This document shows positions 1 to 7,222 of a stretch of DNA of 17,811 nucleotides, piece after piece. Made by a program: the position numbers and the translations under genes. Location: assembly GCA_902478945.1 (NCBI GenBank), contig CABSMX010000039.1:1-17811 (forward strand), in the 5' to 3' direction. A model generated the notes under the pieces. That model saw nothing but the letters and a program-made list of their open reading frames with translations. It had not been told where the DNA came from and did no database searches. Source of the DNA: an uncultured Collinsella sp. (GTDB lineage Bacteria; Actinomycetota; Coriobacteriia; Coriobacteriales; Coriobacteriaceae). Every line of letters starts with the position of its first letter. Positions within the stretch are counted from its first letter, which is position 1.

Positions 1-1
1 C

Positions 2-1573
2 GGCCTATACATGTTTATCGCGACCAGCATGGCTAGCGGCGGCACGGTGCTGGGCTGCTATCTTTCGGCGCGCCTGGCCGCCAACGTGGCTTGCGATATC
101 CGCAATGCCGTGTACGACAAATCGCTCGAGCTCGCGGCCAGCGATTTTGAGCGCTTTGGCACCGGATCGATGATCACGCGCTCGCTCAACGACATCAACG
201 TGATTCAGCAGGCGATTCTGCAGACCATTCAGCTGGTGCTGCCGGTGCCGTTCTTGGCTGTGGCGGGCATCATCTTCGCCTGGTTTATCGATCCTGCCAT
301 GGGCACACTTCTGGGCGTAGTCGTTGCGATTGTGCTGGTGGCGGCGGTCTTTACGGTTGCCAACGCGGCTCCGATCTTTATGCGCTTGCAGAGCTTTATC
401 GACCGCATGAACGTGGTGCTGCGCGAAAACATCGTGGGCGTGCGCGTCATCCGCGCGTTTAACAAGGAGCGCCATGAGGAGCAGCGCCTAGACGAGGTGT
501 TTAGCGATTACGCGGCCAACGCCATTAAGGTCAACCACCTGTTTGTGGGGCTCGACAGTTCCAGCTTCTTTTTGATGAACATCGCCGAGGTGGCGGTGCT
601 GTGGGTGGGCGGCAACCGCGTAGGCGCCCACGCCATGCAGATTGCGAGCATCTCTGCGGTGCTGGAGTATGCAATCCTGATCCTGTTCTTTGTGATGATG
701 GCGCAGATGGTGGTGCTGACGCTTCCGCGTGCTGCCGCGTGCCTGAACCGTGCGCAGCAGGTGTTGGAGATTGAGCCGAGCATCGTCGATGGCGAGCGCA
801 CGCTTGATGACGGGGCGCGCGAGCCCCAAGACGAAGCCGATGCGGTGGCCGTGTTCGACCACATTTCGTTTCGCTTTGACGATGCCGACGAGGACACCCT
901 GTGCGACCTGAGCTTTGCCTGCCGTCGCGGTCAGACGACTGCGATCGTTGGCTCGACAGGCTCGGGCAAATCGACGGTGGCAAAGCTTCTGCTGCGCTTC
1001 CACGATGCCACCAAGGGCTCCATTCGCCTGAATGGTGTGGACCTGCGCGAGCTTACGCAAGACGAAATCCGCGGGCGCATTGCCTATGTGCCGCAGAAGG
1101 CGTGGCTGTTCTCGGGCACGGTGGCGAGCAACCTTCGCTTTGGTAACGAAGGCGCGACCGAGGGCGACATGCTTCACGCGCTTGAGGTTGCCCAGAGCAC
1201 CTTTGTACTCGACCAACCGCAGGGGCTCGATACCCCGGTGGCGCAGGGCGGTACGAACTTTTCGGGCGGCCAGCGCCAGCGTTTGGCAATCGCCCGTGCG
1301 CTCATGAAGCATGCCGATCTATATATCTTCGATGACAGTTTTTCGGCCCTGGACTTTAAGACCGATGCCGCCCTGCGTCATGCGTTGCAAGACGAGACGC
1401 GTGACGCTGCGGTGCTCATCATCGCGCAGCGCATCTCGACGATCTTGCACGCCGACCAGATCGTCGTGCTCAAGGATGGCGAGGTTGTGGGTCTGGGCAC
1501 GCATGGCGAGCTTATGGAAACCTGCGAGGTGTACCGCGCCATCGCGGAATCGCAGATGAAGGGAGGTGAGTAG
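2..1573 (+). CDS. ABC exporter subunit, degenerate (TM287-like) half, 5' truncated
   Basis: This is one half of a heterodimeric type IV ABC exporter, with a membrane domain followed by an ATPase domain; the substrate cannot be read from sequence. The frame is open to the left edge, so the first helix and true start are missing; the ATG at 11 is only an internal methionine. Counting from that ATG, Walker A (GSTGSGKST) is at residues 314-322 and the signature FSGGQ at 417-421. Walker B ends in Asp441-Asp442, with Asp where the catalytic Glu is expected, and the H-loop has Gln473 instead of His. These substitutions mark the catalytically degenerate subunit of TM287/TM288 or BmrC/BmrD-type pairs. 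Its stop lies one base before the start of the partner gene, so the two are almost certainly cotranscribed and coupled. The closest paralogue in the window is the gene at 11375-13219. Confidence 0.93.
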   Translation, partial: GLYMFIATSMASGGTVLGCYLSARLAANVACDIRNAVYDKSLELAASDFERFGTGSMITRSLNDINVIQQAILQTIQLVLPVPFLAVAGIIFAWFIDPAMGTLLGVVVAIVLVAAVFTVANAAPIFMRLQSFIDRMNVVLRENIVGVRVIRAFNKERHEEQRLDEVFSDYAANAIKVNHLFVGLDSSSFFLMNIAEVAVLWVGGNRVGAHAMQIASISAVLEYAILILFFVMMAQMVVLTLPRAAACLNRAQQVLEIEPSIVDGERTLDDGAREPQDEADAVAVFDHISFRFDDADEDTLCDLSFACRRGQTTAIVGSTGSGKSTVAKLLLRFHDATKGSIRLNGVDLRELTQDEIRGRIAYVPQKAWLFSGTVASNLRFGNEGATEGDMLHALEVAQSTFVLDQPQGLDTPVAQGGTNFSGGQRQRLAIARALMKHADLYIFDDSFSALDFKTDAALRHALQDETRDAAVLIIAQRISTILHADQIVVLKDGEVVGLGTHGELMETCEVYRAIAESQMKGGE

Positions 1574-1574
1574 C

Positions 1575-3581
1575 ATGACCGAGGAGCTCAAGAAGCAGGG
1601 CGGCGTTGATGACGCCGCTGCCGCGGGACTGGTCGAGGAAACGGCTGCCGCGTCGACCGAGCTGGATGACGCCGCCAAGGCTGCAGCCGAGCGCGAGGCT
1701 CGCCGCCAAGCGCTCTACGAGGAAAACGAACGTGCCGAGGACGAGCGCGCCCGCGCTGAGGCAGAGCGCATGCGCGATGTGGACGACGAGGACGAGGACG
1801 AGACGCCTCGGGATACCTGGGCGACGGTGCGCCGCCTGTGGAGCGAGGCCGCCGGCGACCATTGGCGCTTCTATATCGTGTTCGCGAGCATTGTGTTCTA
1901 TGCCATCTTTAACACCGCTGCGCCGGCATATAGCGCCCGCGTGATCGATGAGCTGTGGGGCCACATTCAGGTGGCGTTTGCCAACGACACCACCTTCAAC
2001 ATCACCTGGGAGAACTGCGGTAGGACCATCTTCATCTACTTTATGATTTGGACGGCCGCTGCCTCGTTCTACGCGCTCCAGAGCTTTTTGATGTCGAGCG
2101 TGGCCGAACGCCTCAACCTACGTCTGCGTAACCGCATCGCCCAAAAGCTCAATCGTCTGCCGCTCGCCTATTTTGACGCGCATCGTCCCGGCGAGGTCGT
2201 TAGCCGCGCGACCAACGACCTGGACAAGATGTCCGAGAGCATGCAGCGCGGCTTGCTGCAGCTTCTGGTGTCGATCGGCACCGTGGTGGGCGCTGTGAGC
2301 GTGATGTTCGTGTTTAGCGTGCCACTTACGCTGGTCTTTTTGTTCTTTACGGCGTTGTCGCTGCTGGTGACCAAGGTGGTCTCGCGTCGCACGCATGACG
2401 TAACCGGTGAGCGCCAGGAGTGGGTGTCCAAGATTACGAGTGCGGTCGAGGAAGGCTATTCGGGCCGTCTGGTGATTCGCGCGTTTAACCGCGAGCGTCA
2501 GAGCTCTGCCGAGGTGCACCAGGCCTCGAGCGAGCTAGCGCGCGTGAGTGCCAAGGCCGACTTTATGATTAACGCCGTCGGCCCCGCGGTGCGCTTTATC
2601 GGCCGCCTGGCACAGATCGTGATTGCGATTGTGGGCTGCAGCATGCTGGTTGCCGGCCACATGACCGTCGGTGTGTTCCAGGCGTTCTTCCAGTTTATCT
2701 ACGAGGCATCCGAGCCCATGACGCAGCTGTCGTTTACCTTCAACTCGCTGCAGAGCGCGCTGGCGAGTGCGGAGCGCGTGTTCGACCTGCTCGATGAACC
2801 CGAGATGGAGGCGGATCCGCAGCCGGGCGAGGCCGCCAAGCTGCCGGGCCGCGTGGAGGGCCGCGTCGCCTTTGAGCATGTGCGCTTTGGTTATGCGCCC
2901 GACAAGCCGCTCATGCGCGATGTGTCGTTTACCGCCGAGCCGGGCCAGAAGATTGCCGTGGTGGGAACCACGGGCGCGGGCAAGACCACGCTCATCAACC
3001 TGCTCATGCGCTTCTACGAGATTGACGGCGGGCGTATTACGCTCGACGGCGTAGACACGAGCCGCATGGACCGCGGCGAGCTGCGCCAGCAGTTTGGCAT
3101 GGTGCTGCAGGACGCCTGGCTGTTCGATGGCACGATTGCCGAAAACATCGCCTACGGCTGCCCTGAGGCGACGCGCGAGGAGGTCGTGGCCGCCGCACGC
3201 GCCGCGCAGGTCGACTTCTTTGTACGCACCATGCCGCAGGGCTACGACACGCGCGTGGCCAACGATGCCGAGAGCATTAGCCAGGGTCAGCGCCAGCTGC
3301 TGACCATTGCGCGCGTGCTGCTCAACAACCCGGCGATTCTCATCCTGGACGAGGCGACGTCGAGTGTGGACACGCGCACCGAGCTCGCCATCGGCCGCGC
3401 CATGGACGCGCTCATGCGTGGGCGTACGAGCTTTGTGATCGCGCACCGTCTGTCGACGACCGTAGATGCCGACCTGATCTTGGTCATGGATCACGGCAAC
3501 ATTATCGAGCAGGGTACGCATAAGGAGCTGCTGGCTGCCGAGGGTGCCTACGCCGACCTCTATCTGAGTCAGTTCGCATAA
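1575..3581 (+). CDS. ABC exporter subunit, catalytic (TM288-like) half
   Basis: This is the partner of the preceding gene: a six-helix membrane domain followed by an ATPase. I chose the ATG at 1575 (668 residues) because a GGGAGG ribosome site sits about 8 bases upstream; the GTG at 1566 would overlap that site. Walker A (GTTGAGKTT) is at residues 464-472. The signature is ISQGQ (568-572) rather than LSGGQ. Walker B has the catalytic pair Asp592-Glu593, and the H-loop His624 is present. This is the catalytic subunit pattern that complements the degenerate upstream subunit. An unusual Ala/Glu/Arg-rich, highly charged extension of about 80 residues precedes the first helix and ends in an acidic run near residues 68-77. 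It is probably helical or coiled-coil and is not part of the standard fold. The substrate is unknown; multidrug, lipid or peptide export are all possible. Confidence 0.93.
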   Translation: MTEELKKQGGVDDAAAAGLVEETAAASTELDDAAKAAAEREARRQALYEENERAEDERARAEAERMRDVDDEDEDETPRDTWATVRRLWSEAAGDHWRFYIVFASIVFYAIFNTAAPAYSARVIDELWGHIQVAFANDTTFNITWENCGRTIFIYFMIWTAAASFYALQSFLMSSVAERLNLRLRNRIAQKLNRLPLAYFDAHRPGEVVSRATNDLDKMSESMQRGLLQLLVSIGTVVGAVSVMFVFSVPLTLVFLFFTALSLLVTKVVSRRTHDVTGERQEWVSKITSAVEEGYSGRLVIRAFNRERQSSAEVHQASSELARVSAKADFMINAVGPAVRFIGRLAQIVIAIVGCSMLVAGHMTVGVFQAFFQFIYEASEPMTQLSFTFNSLQSALASAERVFDLLDEPEMEADPQPGEAAKLPGRVEGRVAFEHVRFGYAPDKPLMRDVSFTAEPGQKIAVVGTTGAGKTTLINLLMRFYEIDGGRITLDGVDTSRMDRGELRQQFGMVLQDAWLFDGTIAENIAYGCPEATREEVVAAARAAQVDFFVRTMPQGYDTRVANDAESISQGQRQLLTIARVLLNNPAILILDEATSSVDTRTELAIGRAMDALMRGRTSFVIAHRLSTTVDADLILVMDHGNIIEQGTHKELLAAEGAYADLYLSQFA

Positions 3582-3610
3582 TGTGACAAAGGGACAGTCC
3601 CTTTGTCACA
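3582..3610. repeat. perfect 13-bp inverted repeat right after the ABC operon
   Basis: Arms TGTGACAAAGGGA (3582-3594) and TCCCTTTGTCACA (3598-3610) are exact reverse complements around a 3-base loop, beginning one base after the ABC stop codon. There is no T-run after it, so it is not a classic intrinsic terminator by itself. It could be a dispersed palindromic repeat or an mRNA-end stabiliser. Confidence 0.75.
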
Positions 3611-3611
3611 T

Positions 3612-3657
3612 CGCAAATAAGGCGCGCCGGGGGTGAATCCTCTGGCGCGCCTTTGCG
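3612..3657. terminator. bidirectional terminator between the ABC operon and cysE
   Basis: Arms AAGGCGCGCC (3619-3628) and GGCGCGCCTT (3644-3653) form a GC-rich stem, and CGCAAA/TTTGCG extend it past a small bulge. The genes on either side converge. On the minus strand the stem is followed by TTATTTGCG, so it best fits the end of cysE, 33 bases after its stop. Confidence 0.7.
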
Positions 3658-3689
3658 TTGGCGTCAATGTTGTCGGTGGCCGTCCGCCA

Positions 3690-4394
3690 CTAGCGTTCGT
3701 CCACGAGCTTGGCGATGAGGGCTTTGAGCTCGGCCACCTCTCGCTCGAGTTCCTTGACGCGGCGGGCGTTCTCGGTGATGCCCTGGCGGTTGAGCGCGGA
3801 CTGCTCGGCGGCATCGTCGGGCATATACTCGCGGTGCTGCTTGGCGTCAAAGCTCTCCTCGAACACGCGGCAGCCGTTGCGCTTGATGATGCGTCCCGGC
3901 ACGCCCACGACAGTGCAGTTGTCGGGCACGTCCTTGACGACAACCGAGTTGCCGCCGATCTTGACGTTGTTGCCGATGCGAATGTTGCCGAGCACCTTGG
4001 CGCCCGTGCCCACGGTGACGTTGTTGCCCAGGGTGGGGTGGCGCTTGCCGGTCTCGTTACCGGTGCCGCCGAGCGTGACGCCCTGGTAAAGCACGCAGTT
4101 GTCGCCCACGATGGTGGTTTCGCCGATGACGACCCCCATGGCGTGGTCGATAAAGAAATGCTTGCCGATTTGTGCGGCGGGATGAATCTCGACGCCGGTG
4201 ATGTGGCGGGTGATTTGCGAGAGCACACGGGCGAGTGAGCGATGACCGTGCTCCCAGAGCCAGTGCTCGGGCACGTGGTTCCACTTGGCATGCAGGCCAG
4301 GATAGGAAAGGAAGATGACCAGACCGTTTTGCGCGGCGGGGTCTTGCGCCTGGACGGTCTTGATGTCCTCGCGAATGGTACTGATAAAGCTCAC
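3690..4394 (-). CDS. cysE: serine O-acetyltransferase
   Basis: The enzyme transfers acetyl from acetyl-CoA to L-serine, giving O-acetylserine, the first step of cysteine synthesis in the cytoplasm. I chose a GTG start at 4394 (234 residues) because AAGGGAGG lies 7 bases upstream; the longer open frame has no comparable site. After a helical N-terminus (about 1-65), hexapeptide repeats of a left-handed beta helix run from about residue 66 to 168. His84 (in FIDHAMG) and His119 (in KRHP) match catalytic-site histidines of E. coli CysE. The dyad aspartate position holds Glu69, as in many Gram-positive enzymes. Residues about 205-234 form a Leu/Glu/Lys heptad-like coiled coil. The gene stands alone, convergent to the ABC pair and divergent from the DedA gene; no cysK is adjacent. 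Confidence 0.95.
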   Translation of the reverse strand: MSFISTIREDIKTVQAQDPAAQNGLVIFLSYPGLHAKWNHVPEHWLWEHGHRSLARVLSQITRHITGVEIHPAAQIGKHFFIDHAMGVVIGETTIVGDNCVLYQGVTLGGTGNETGKRHPTLGNNVTVGTGAKVLGNIRIGNNVKIGGNSVVVKDVPDNCTVVGVPGRIIKRNGCRVFEESFDAKQHREYMPDDAAEQSALNRQGITENARRVKELEREVAELKALIAKLVDER

Positions 4395-4435
4395 CAGCCG
4401 TCCTCCCTTAGCGCCGTGACAATGCGATTCAATAA

Positions 4436-4441
4436 AGTATA
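4436..4441 (-). promoter_or_regulatory. candidate -10 box of cysE
   Basis: On the minus strand this reads TATACT, about 41 bases upstream of the GTG start of cysE. No convincing -35 box was seen at the right distance, so only the -10 element is proposed. Confidence 0.35.
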
Positions 4442-4540
4442 GCGATTCGCTAGGGATTAGGAAGGACAATCTTGGCGGCTTTGCGTGACAGGTGTCAGTT
4501 ATGCAAACTTGCTGGTAATGACGTAAGACTTTTGAGGGGT

Positions 4541-4571
4541 TTGGCCCGTACTCGCGCTGCAACCGTATACT
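4541..4571 (+). promoter_or_regulatory. candidate promoter of the DedA gene
   Basis: A TATACT -10 box lies at 4566-4571, and a weak TTGGCC -35 lies at 4541-4546 with a long 19-base spacer. This places the transcript start about 40 bases before the ATG at 4618. Confidence 0.4.
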
Positions 4572-4617
4572 GGTCAACTCGGACGTGTCCGCGCCCACAA
4601 CTGAGAGGTTTTACTTC

Positions 4618-5265
4618 ATGGGTTTCATTAATTTTATCGCTGAGCTGCTCAAAGACCCGCGCACCGCGATTGCCAGCTGGATCGCCGCCGGCCCGCTTAT
4701 GGCCTACGGCTGCGTTTTCCTGATCATCTTTATCGAGACGGGTGTGGTGTTCTTCCCGTTCCTTCCCGGCGATTCGCTGCTGTTTGCCTCGGGCTTCTTT
4801 GCCCACAACGGCGGCTTTAACATCGTGGCGCTTCTGGCCACCGCATGGGCCGCAGCCATCCTGGGCGATCAGTGCAACTTTATGATCGGCCACTTCTTTG
4901 GCCGCAAGATCATCGCCTCGGGCAAGGTAAAGGCCATGACGCCCGAGCGCATCAAAAAGTCCGAGGATTTCTTGGATAAGTGGGGCCACCTGGCCATCTT
5001 CCTGGGCCGCTTCTTTCCGTTTATCCGCACCTTTGTGCCCTTTATCGCCGGCATGGGCGGCATGCACTGGCGCAACTTCGTTGTCTTTAACGTGCTGGGC
5101 GGCATTACCTGGTCGACGGTCTTTACGCTGCTGGGCTACTTCTTTGGCGGCATTCCCTTTGTGCAGGAGCACTTTGAGCTGCTGATTATCGGCATTGTCG
5201 CCGTGTCGATCATCCCGACCGTGGTCGGCTTGGTTAAGGCTAAGCTGGGCAAAAAGAACGCATAG
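4618..5265 (+). CDS. DedA-family inner-membrane protein
   Basis: DedA proteins are polytopic membrane proteins of the SNARE-associated/VTT superfamily, implicated in undecaprenyl-phosphate or phospholipid recycling and membrane homeostasis; the exact substrate here is unknown. The start at 4618 (215 residues) follows GAGAGG by 9 bases; the GTG at 4585 would place that site inside the gene. Hydrophobic segments lie at about 24-44, 48-62, 68-92, 125-147, 154-178 and 185-207. Glu40 in FIETG, Asp52 in FLPGDS, and Arg131 and Arg137 in GRFFPFIRTF sit at the positions of the four essential residues reported for E. coli YqjA/YghB. The length is normal for the family. The gene is monocistronic, with its own promoter-like element and terminator. 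Confidence 0.93.
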   Translation: MGFINFIAELLKDPRTAIASWIAAGPLMAYGCVFLIIFIETGVVFFPFLPGDSLLFASGFFAHNGGFNIVALLATAWAAAILGDQCNFMIGHFFGRKIIASGKVKAMTPERIKKSEDFLDKWGHLAIFLGRFFPFIRTFVPFIAGMGGMHWRNFVVFNVLGGITWSTVFTLLGYFFGGIPFVQEHFELLIIGIVAVSIIPTVVGLVKAKLGKKNA

Positions 5266-5293
5266 CTCGAGCCGGCGCACAAATCGTGTCGCT

Positions 5294-5332
5294 GAGGCCC
5301 GTCACCGTTTACGGTGGCGGGCCTCTTTAGTT
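5294..5332 (+). terminator. intrinsic terminator of the DedA gene
   Basis: A 15-bp stem (5294-5308 with 5311-5325, one G-T wobble) carries GGCCCG/CGGGCC and is followed by TTTAGTTT. It lies 28 bases after the DedA stop. Confidence 0.85.
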
Positions 5333-5372
5333 TCGGTCAAATGAAAATACTTTAGTTAGTTAAAGAAAAACG

Positions 5373-5401
5373 TTTTATCCGACGCGCGTGCGGAGTACAA
5401 T
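5373..5401 (+). promoter_or_regulatory. candidate promoter of ilvE with a long leader
   Basis: TTTTAT (5373-5378) and TACAAT (5396-5401) are spaced by 17 bases, downstream of an AT-rich stretch. If used, the leader is about 145 bases to the ATG at 5555. I saw no T-box, no terminator hairpin and no convincing leader peptide rich in branched-chain codons in that leader. Confidence 0.45.
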
Positions 5402-5554
5402 CTCGTGCATGCGAATCGACGTGCCATCGGCTTTGATGCCGTTCACGTGTCCCGTCCGGCTCTACGCTCCGGGCGTGCGACGTTGCGACGCGGTCGGCCT
5501 CGGTCCTTGCGTGCGAGTTCGCGAGTATGCAACTGTGTATGTAAGGAGCGACAT

Positions 5555-6607
5555 ATGACTGTCGAGAAGAAGGATATCGATTGGGGTAGCCTCGGCTTTG
5601 GCTACATGAAGACCGATTACAGCTACGAGGCTCATTGGAAGGACGGCGAGTGGGACGAGGGCGGCCTGACCACCGACCACACCTTGCATGTCTCCGAGTG
5701 CGGCGGCATCTTCCATTATTGCCAGGAGGTCTTTGAGGGCCTGAAGGCCTACACCGCCGAGGACGGCAGCATCGTCTGCTTCCGTCCCGACATGAACGCC
5801 GAGCGCATGTATAGCTCTGCCCAGCGCCTCGAGATGCCCCCGTTCCCCAAGGACAAGTTCGTTGAGGCCGTTAAGCAGGTCGTTTCTGCCAACGCCGCCT
5901 GGGTTCCGCCCTTCGGCTCCGGCGCGACTCTGTATGTCCGTCCGTTTATGATCGGCTCCGGTGACGTGATTGGCGTGGCTCCCGCTCCTGAGTACACGTT
6001 CCGTATTCTCGTGACTCCGGTCGGTCCGTACTTTAAGGGTGGCCTCAAGCCCGTCAAGCTGCGCGTTTCCGAGTACGACCGCGCCGCACCGCACGGCACC
6101 GGTAATATCAAGGCCGGCCTCAACTACGCCATGTCCCTTAAGCCCACGATGGAGGCTCACCGCGAGGGCTATGCCGAGAACTTGTATCTCGACTCCGAGT
6201 CCCGCACCTATGTCGAGGAGACCGGTGGCGCGAACGTTCTGTTCGTGAAGGAGGACGGCACGCTCGTCGTTCCGCAGTCTCACACCGACTCCATCCTGCC
6301 CTCCATCACCCGTCGCTCGCTCGTTCAGGTCGCTGAGGACCTGGGCATGACCGTCGACCAGCGTCCCGTCGAGTGGGCTGAGGTCAAGGCCGGCACCTTT
6401 GTGGAGTGCGGCCTGTGCGGCACCGCTGCCGTCATCTCTCCGGTGGGCGAGATCGACAACAAGGTCTACGGTGCCGATGAGACCGTGACCTTCCCGGCTG
6501 GCTACACCGAGATCGGCCCCGTGATGAAGAAGCTTCGCGAGACCCTGACGGGCATCCAGTCTGGTGCTGTCGAGGATAAGCACAACTGGGTTTACACCGT
6601 CGCATAA
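5555..6607 (+). CDS. ilvE: branched-chain amino acid aminotransferase
   Basis: This PLP enzyme of fold type IV exchanges the amino group between leucine, isoleucine or valine and 2-oxoglutarate; it is the last step of branched-chain synthesis and is cytoplasmic. The start at 5555 (350 residues, normal for the family) follows AAGGAG by 6 bases; the frame is open upstream to 5405, but that extension is Arg-rich and has no family counterpart. Visible motifs are EVFEGLKAY (58-66), the YVRPF region (127-131), Lys186 in GNIKAGLNYA as the PLP Schiff-base lysine, EETGGANVLF (221-230), and the ECGLCGTAA segment near the C-terminus. The gene is single, with a promoter-like element and terminator of its own. 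Assignment to class IV BCAT (type II) is firm; precise substrate range is inferred. Confidence 0.96.
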   Translation: MTVEKKDIDWGSLGFGYMKTDYSYEAHWKDGEWDEGGLTTDHTLHVSECGGIFHYCQEVFEGLKAYTAEDGSIVCFRPDMNAERMYSSAQRLEMPPFPKDKFVEAVKQVVSANAAWVPPFGSGATLYVRPFMIGSGDVIGVAPAPEYTFRILVTPVGPYFKGGLKPVKLRVSEYDRAAPHGTGNIKAGLNYAMSLKPTMEAHREGYAENLYLDSESRTYVEETGGANVLFVKEDGTLVVPQSHTDSILPSITRRSLVQVAEDLGMTVDQRPVEWAEVKAGTFVECGLCGTAAVISPVGEIDNKVYGADETVTFPAGYTEIGPVMKKLRETLTGIQSGAVEDKHNWVYTVA

Positions 6608-6664
6608 GCAGTCTTAGCTGTCCGGCCCGAGGGCAACCTTCCTTTCCGGTGCGTCCTCGGACAT

Positions 6665-6707
6665 GAAAGAACCCCCGCTGCGCACTACGTGCGGCGGAGG
6701 TTCTTTC
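6665..6707 (+). terminator. intrinsic terminator of ilvE
   Basis: GAAAGAACC (6665-6673) pairs with GGTTCTTTC, and an inner CCGC..GCGCAC stem pairs with GTGCGGCGG across a small bulge. The hairpin lies about 57 bases after the ilvE stop. The same hairpin would also serve in the opposite direction. Confidence 0.75.
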
Positions 6708-6710
6708 GTC

Positions 6711-6830
6711 CTGTGGAATGCGCCGGGAGATAGGCCGGTCCGCCTCGGTCGAGTGCTCTGCATTCCTTGCCAGGAGGTTACTGGGCTGTAGGGGAGATGG
6801 TGCGCGGCCTATTGGCCGCGCCTTTTATTT
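6711..6830 (+). ncRNA. possible small structured transcript with its own terminator
   Basis: No gene is supported here. GGAATGC (6715-6721) can pair with GCATTCC (6760-6766), enclosing a smaller GGCCG/CGGTC stem. An AGGAGG motif near 6771 has no good start codon after it. A strong hairpin, GCGCGGCC/GGCCGCGC (6802-6809 with 6814-6821), is followed by CCTTTTATTT. The layout of stem plus terminator could be a small RNA or a decayed gene end. No promoter is clear, so this is speculative. Confidence 0.2.
6802..6830 (+). terminator. intrinsic terminator with no assigned gene
   Basis: A perfect 8-bp GC stem around the loop TATT is followed by a T-rich tail. It sits about 195 bases after ilvE and 100 bases beyond that gene's own terminator, so it closes some other transcript or acts as a backup. 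Confidence 0.6.
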
Positions 6831-6906
6831 GGCTGTTAGGGCTTTGCCGTAGTTGCAGCCGAAGAGGGGACGTGCACGTTTTTTTCGGTTGCCGCTCGTC
6901 TGGGGT

Positions 6907-7126
6907 GGGGCGGGGCGTGCATTTTTGGGAGTTTTCAGCAGTCGAGGGTGCCTGCATACTGGTTTTTGGGCGAAAGTCAGGCGCCATGAGCCGCATCCTG
7001 TAAAAAAATGAGCGATCTCTGAGGCGCTGGAGGCTCGGAATCAGGACTTCCAGCGCGGTTCTGTGGGCTCGTTCCTGCCCTGTGGGCTCCGGGATGCTGA
7101 AAACTCCAAAATTTGCACGCCGCCCC
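6907..7126. repeat. long imperfect inverted repeat in a gene-free stretch
   Basis: A 24-base arm at 6917-6940 (starting GTGCA, ending GAGTTTTCAGCA) matches the reverse complement of 7095-7118 at 21 of 24 positions. Pairing continues outward as GGGGCGG (6907-6913) with CCGCCCC (7120-7126), past a 2-base bulge. Nested inside is a GCGCTGGA/TCCAGCGC hairpin (7024-7031 with 7049-7056), and a 10-base direct repeat CTGTGGGCTC occurs at 7061 and 7080. There is no plausible gene. The form resembles a MITE-like or other dispersed palindromic element. Confidence 0.55.
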
Positions 7127-7143
7127 TGGGGGTACCTTCGGGC

Positions 7144-7190
7144 AAAAAGCAACCGCCCCGTCGAAGTATGCATTCGACGGGGCGGTTTAT
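7144..7190 (-). terminator. intrinsic terminator of lemA
   Basis: Perfect 15-bp arms AACCGCCCCGTCGAA (7151-7165) and its complement (7173-7187) surround a 7-base loop. Read on the minus strand the stem is followed by GCTTTTTGCC. It begins 36 bases after the lemA stop. Confidence 0.88.
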
Positions 7191-7222
7191 GCAAAAACGG
7201 TTGTGGATGCGTCAACGGCTCG

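Noticed and set aside
488..1312. 274-residue minus-strand open frame inside the first ABC gene
   Set aside because: It is an antisense shadow of a GC-rich gene, His/Arg-rich with no family resemblance. Similar frames at 2535-3521, 5462-6583, 12287-13384, 13571-14785 and 15176-16339 were rejected for the same reason.
5405..5554. In-frame 50-codon extension of ilvE
   Set aside because: It is Arg-rich and has no family counterpart, and the ATG at 5555 has a good AAGGAG ribosome site and gives normal family length.
5402..5554. Leader peptide or T-box controlling ilvE
   Set aside because: A small frame from the ATG at 5409 exists but is not enriched in Leu, Ile or Val runs, and no T-box motif or paired antiterminator/terminator was visible.
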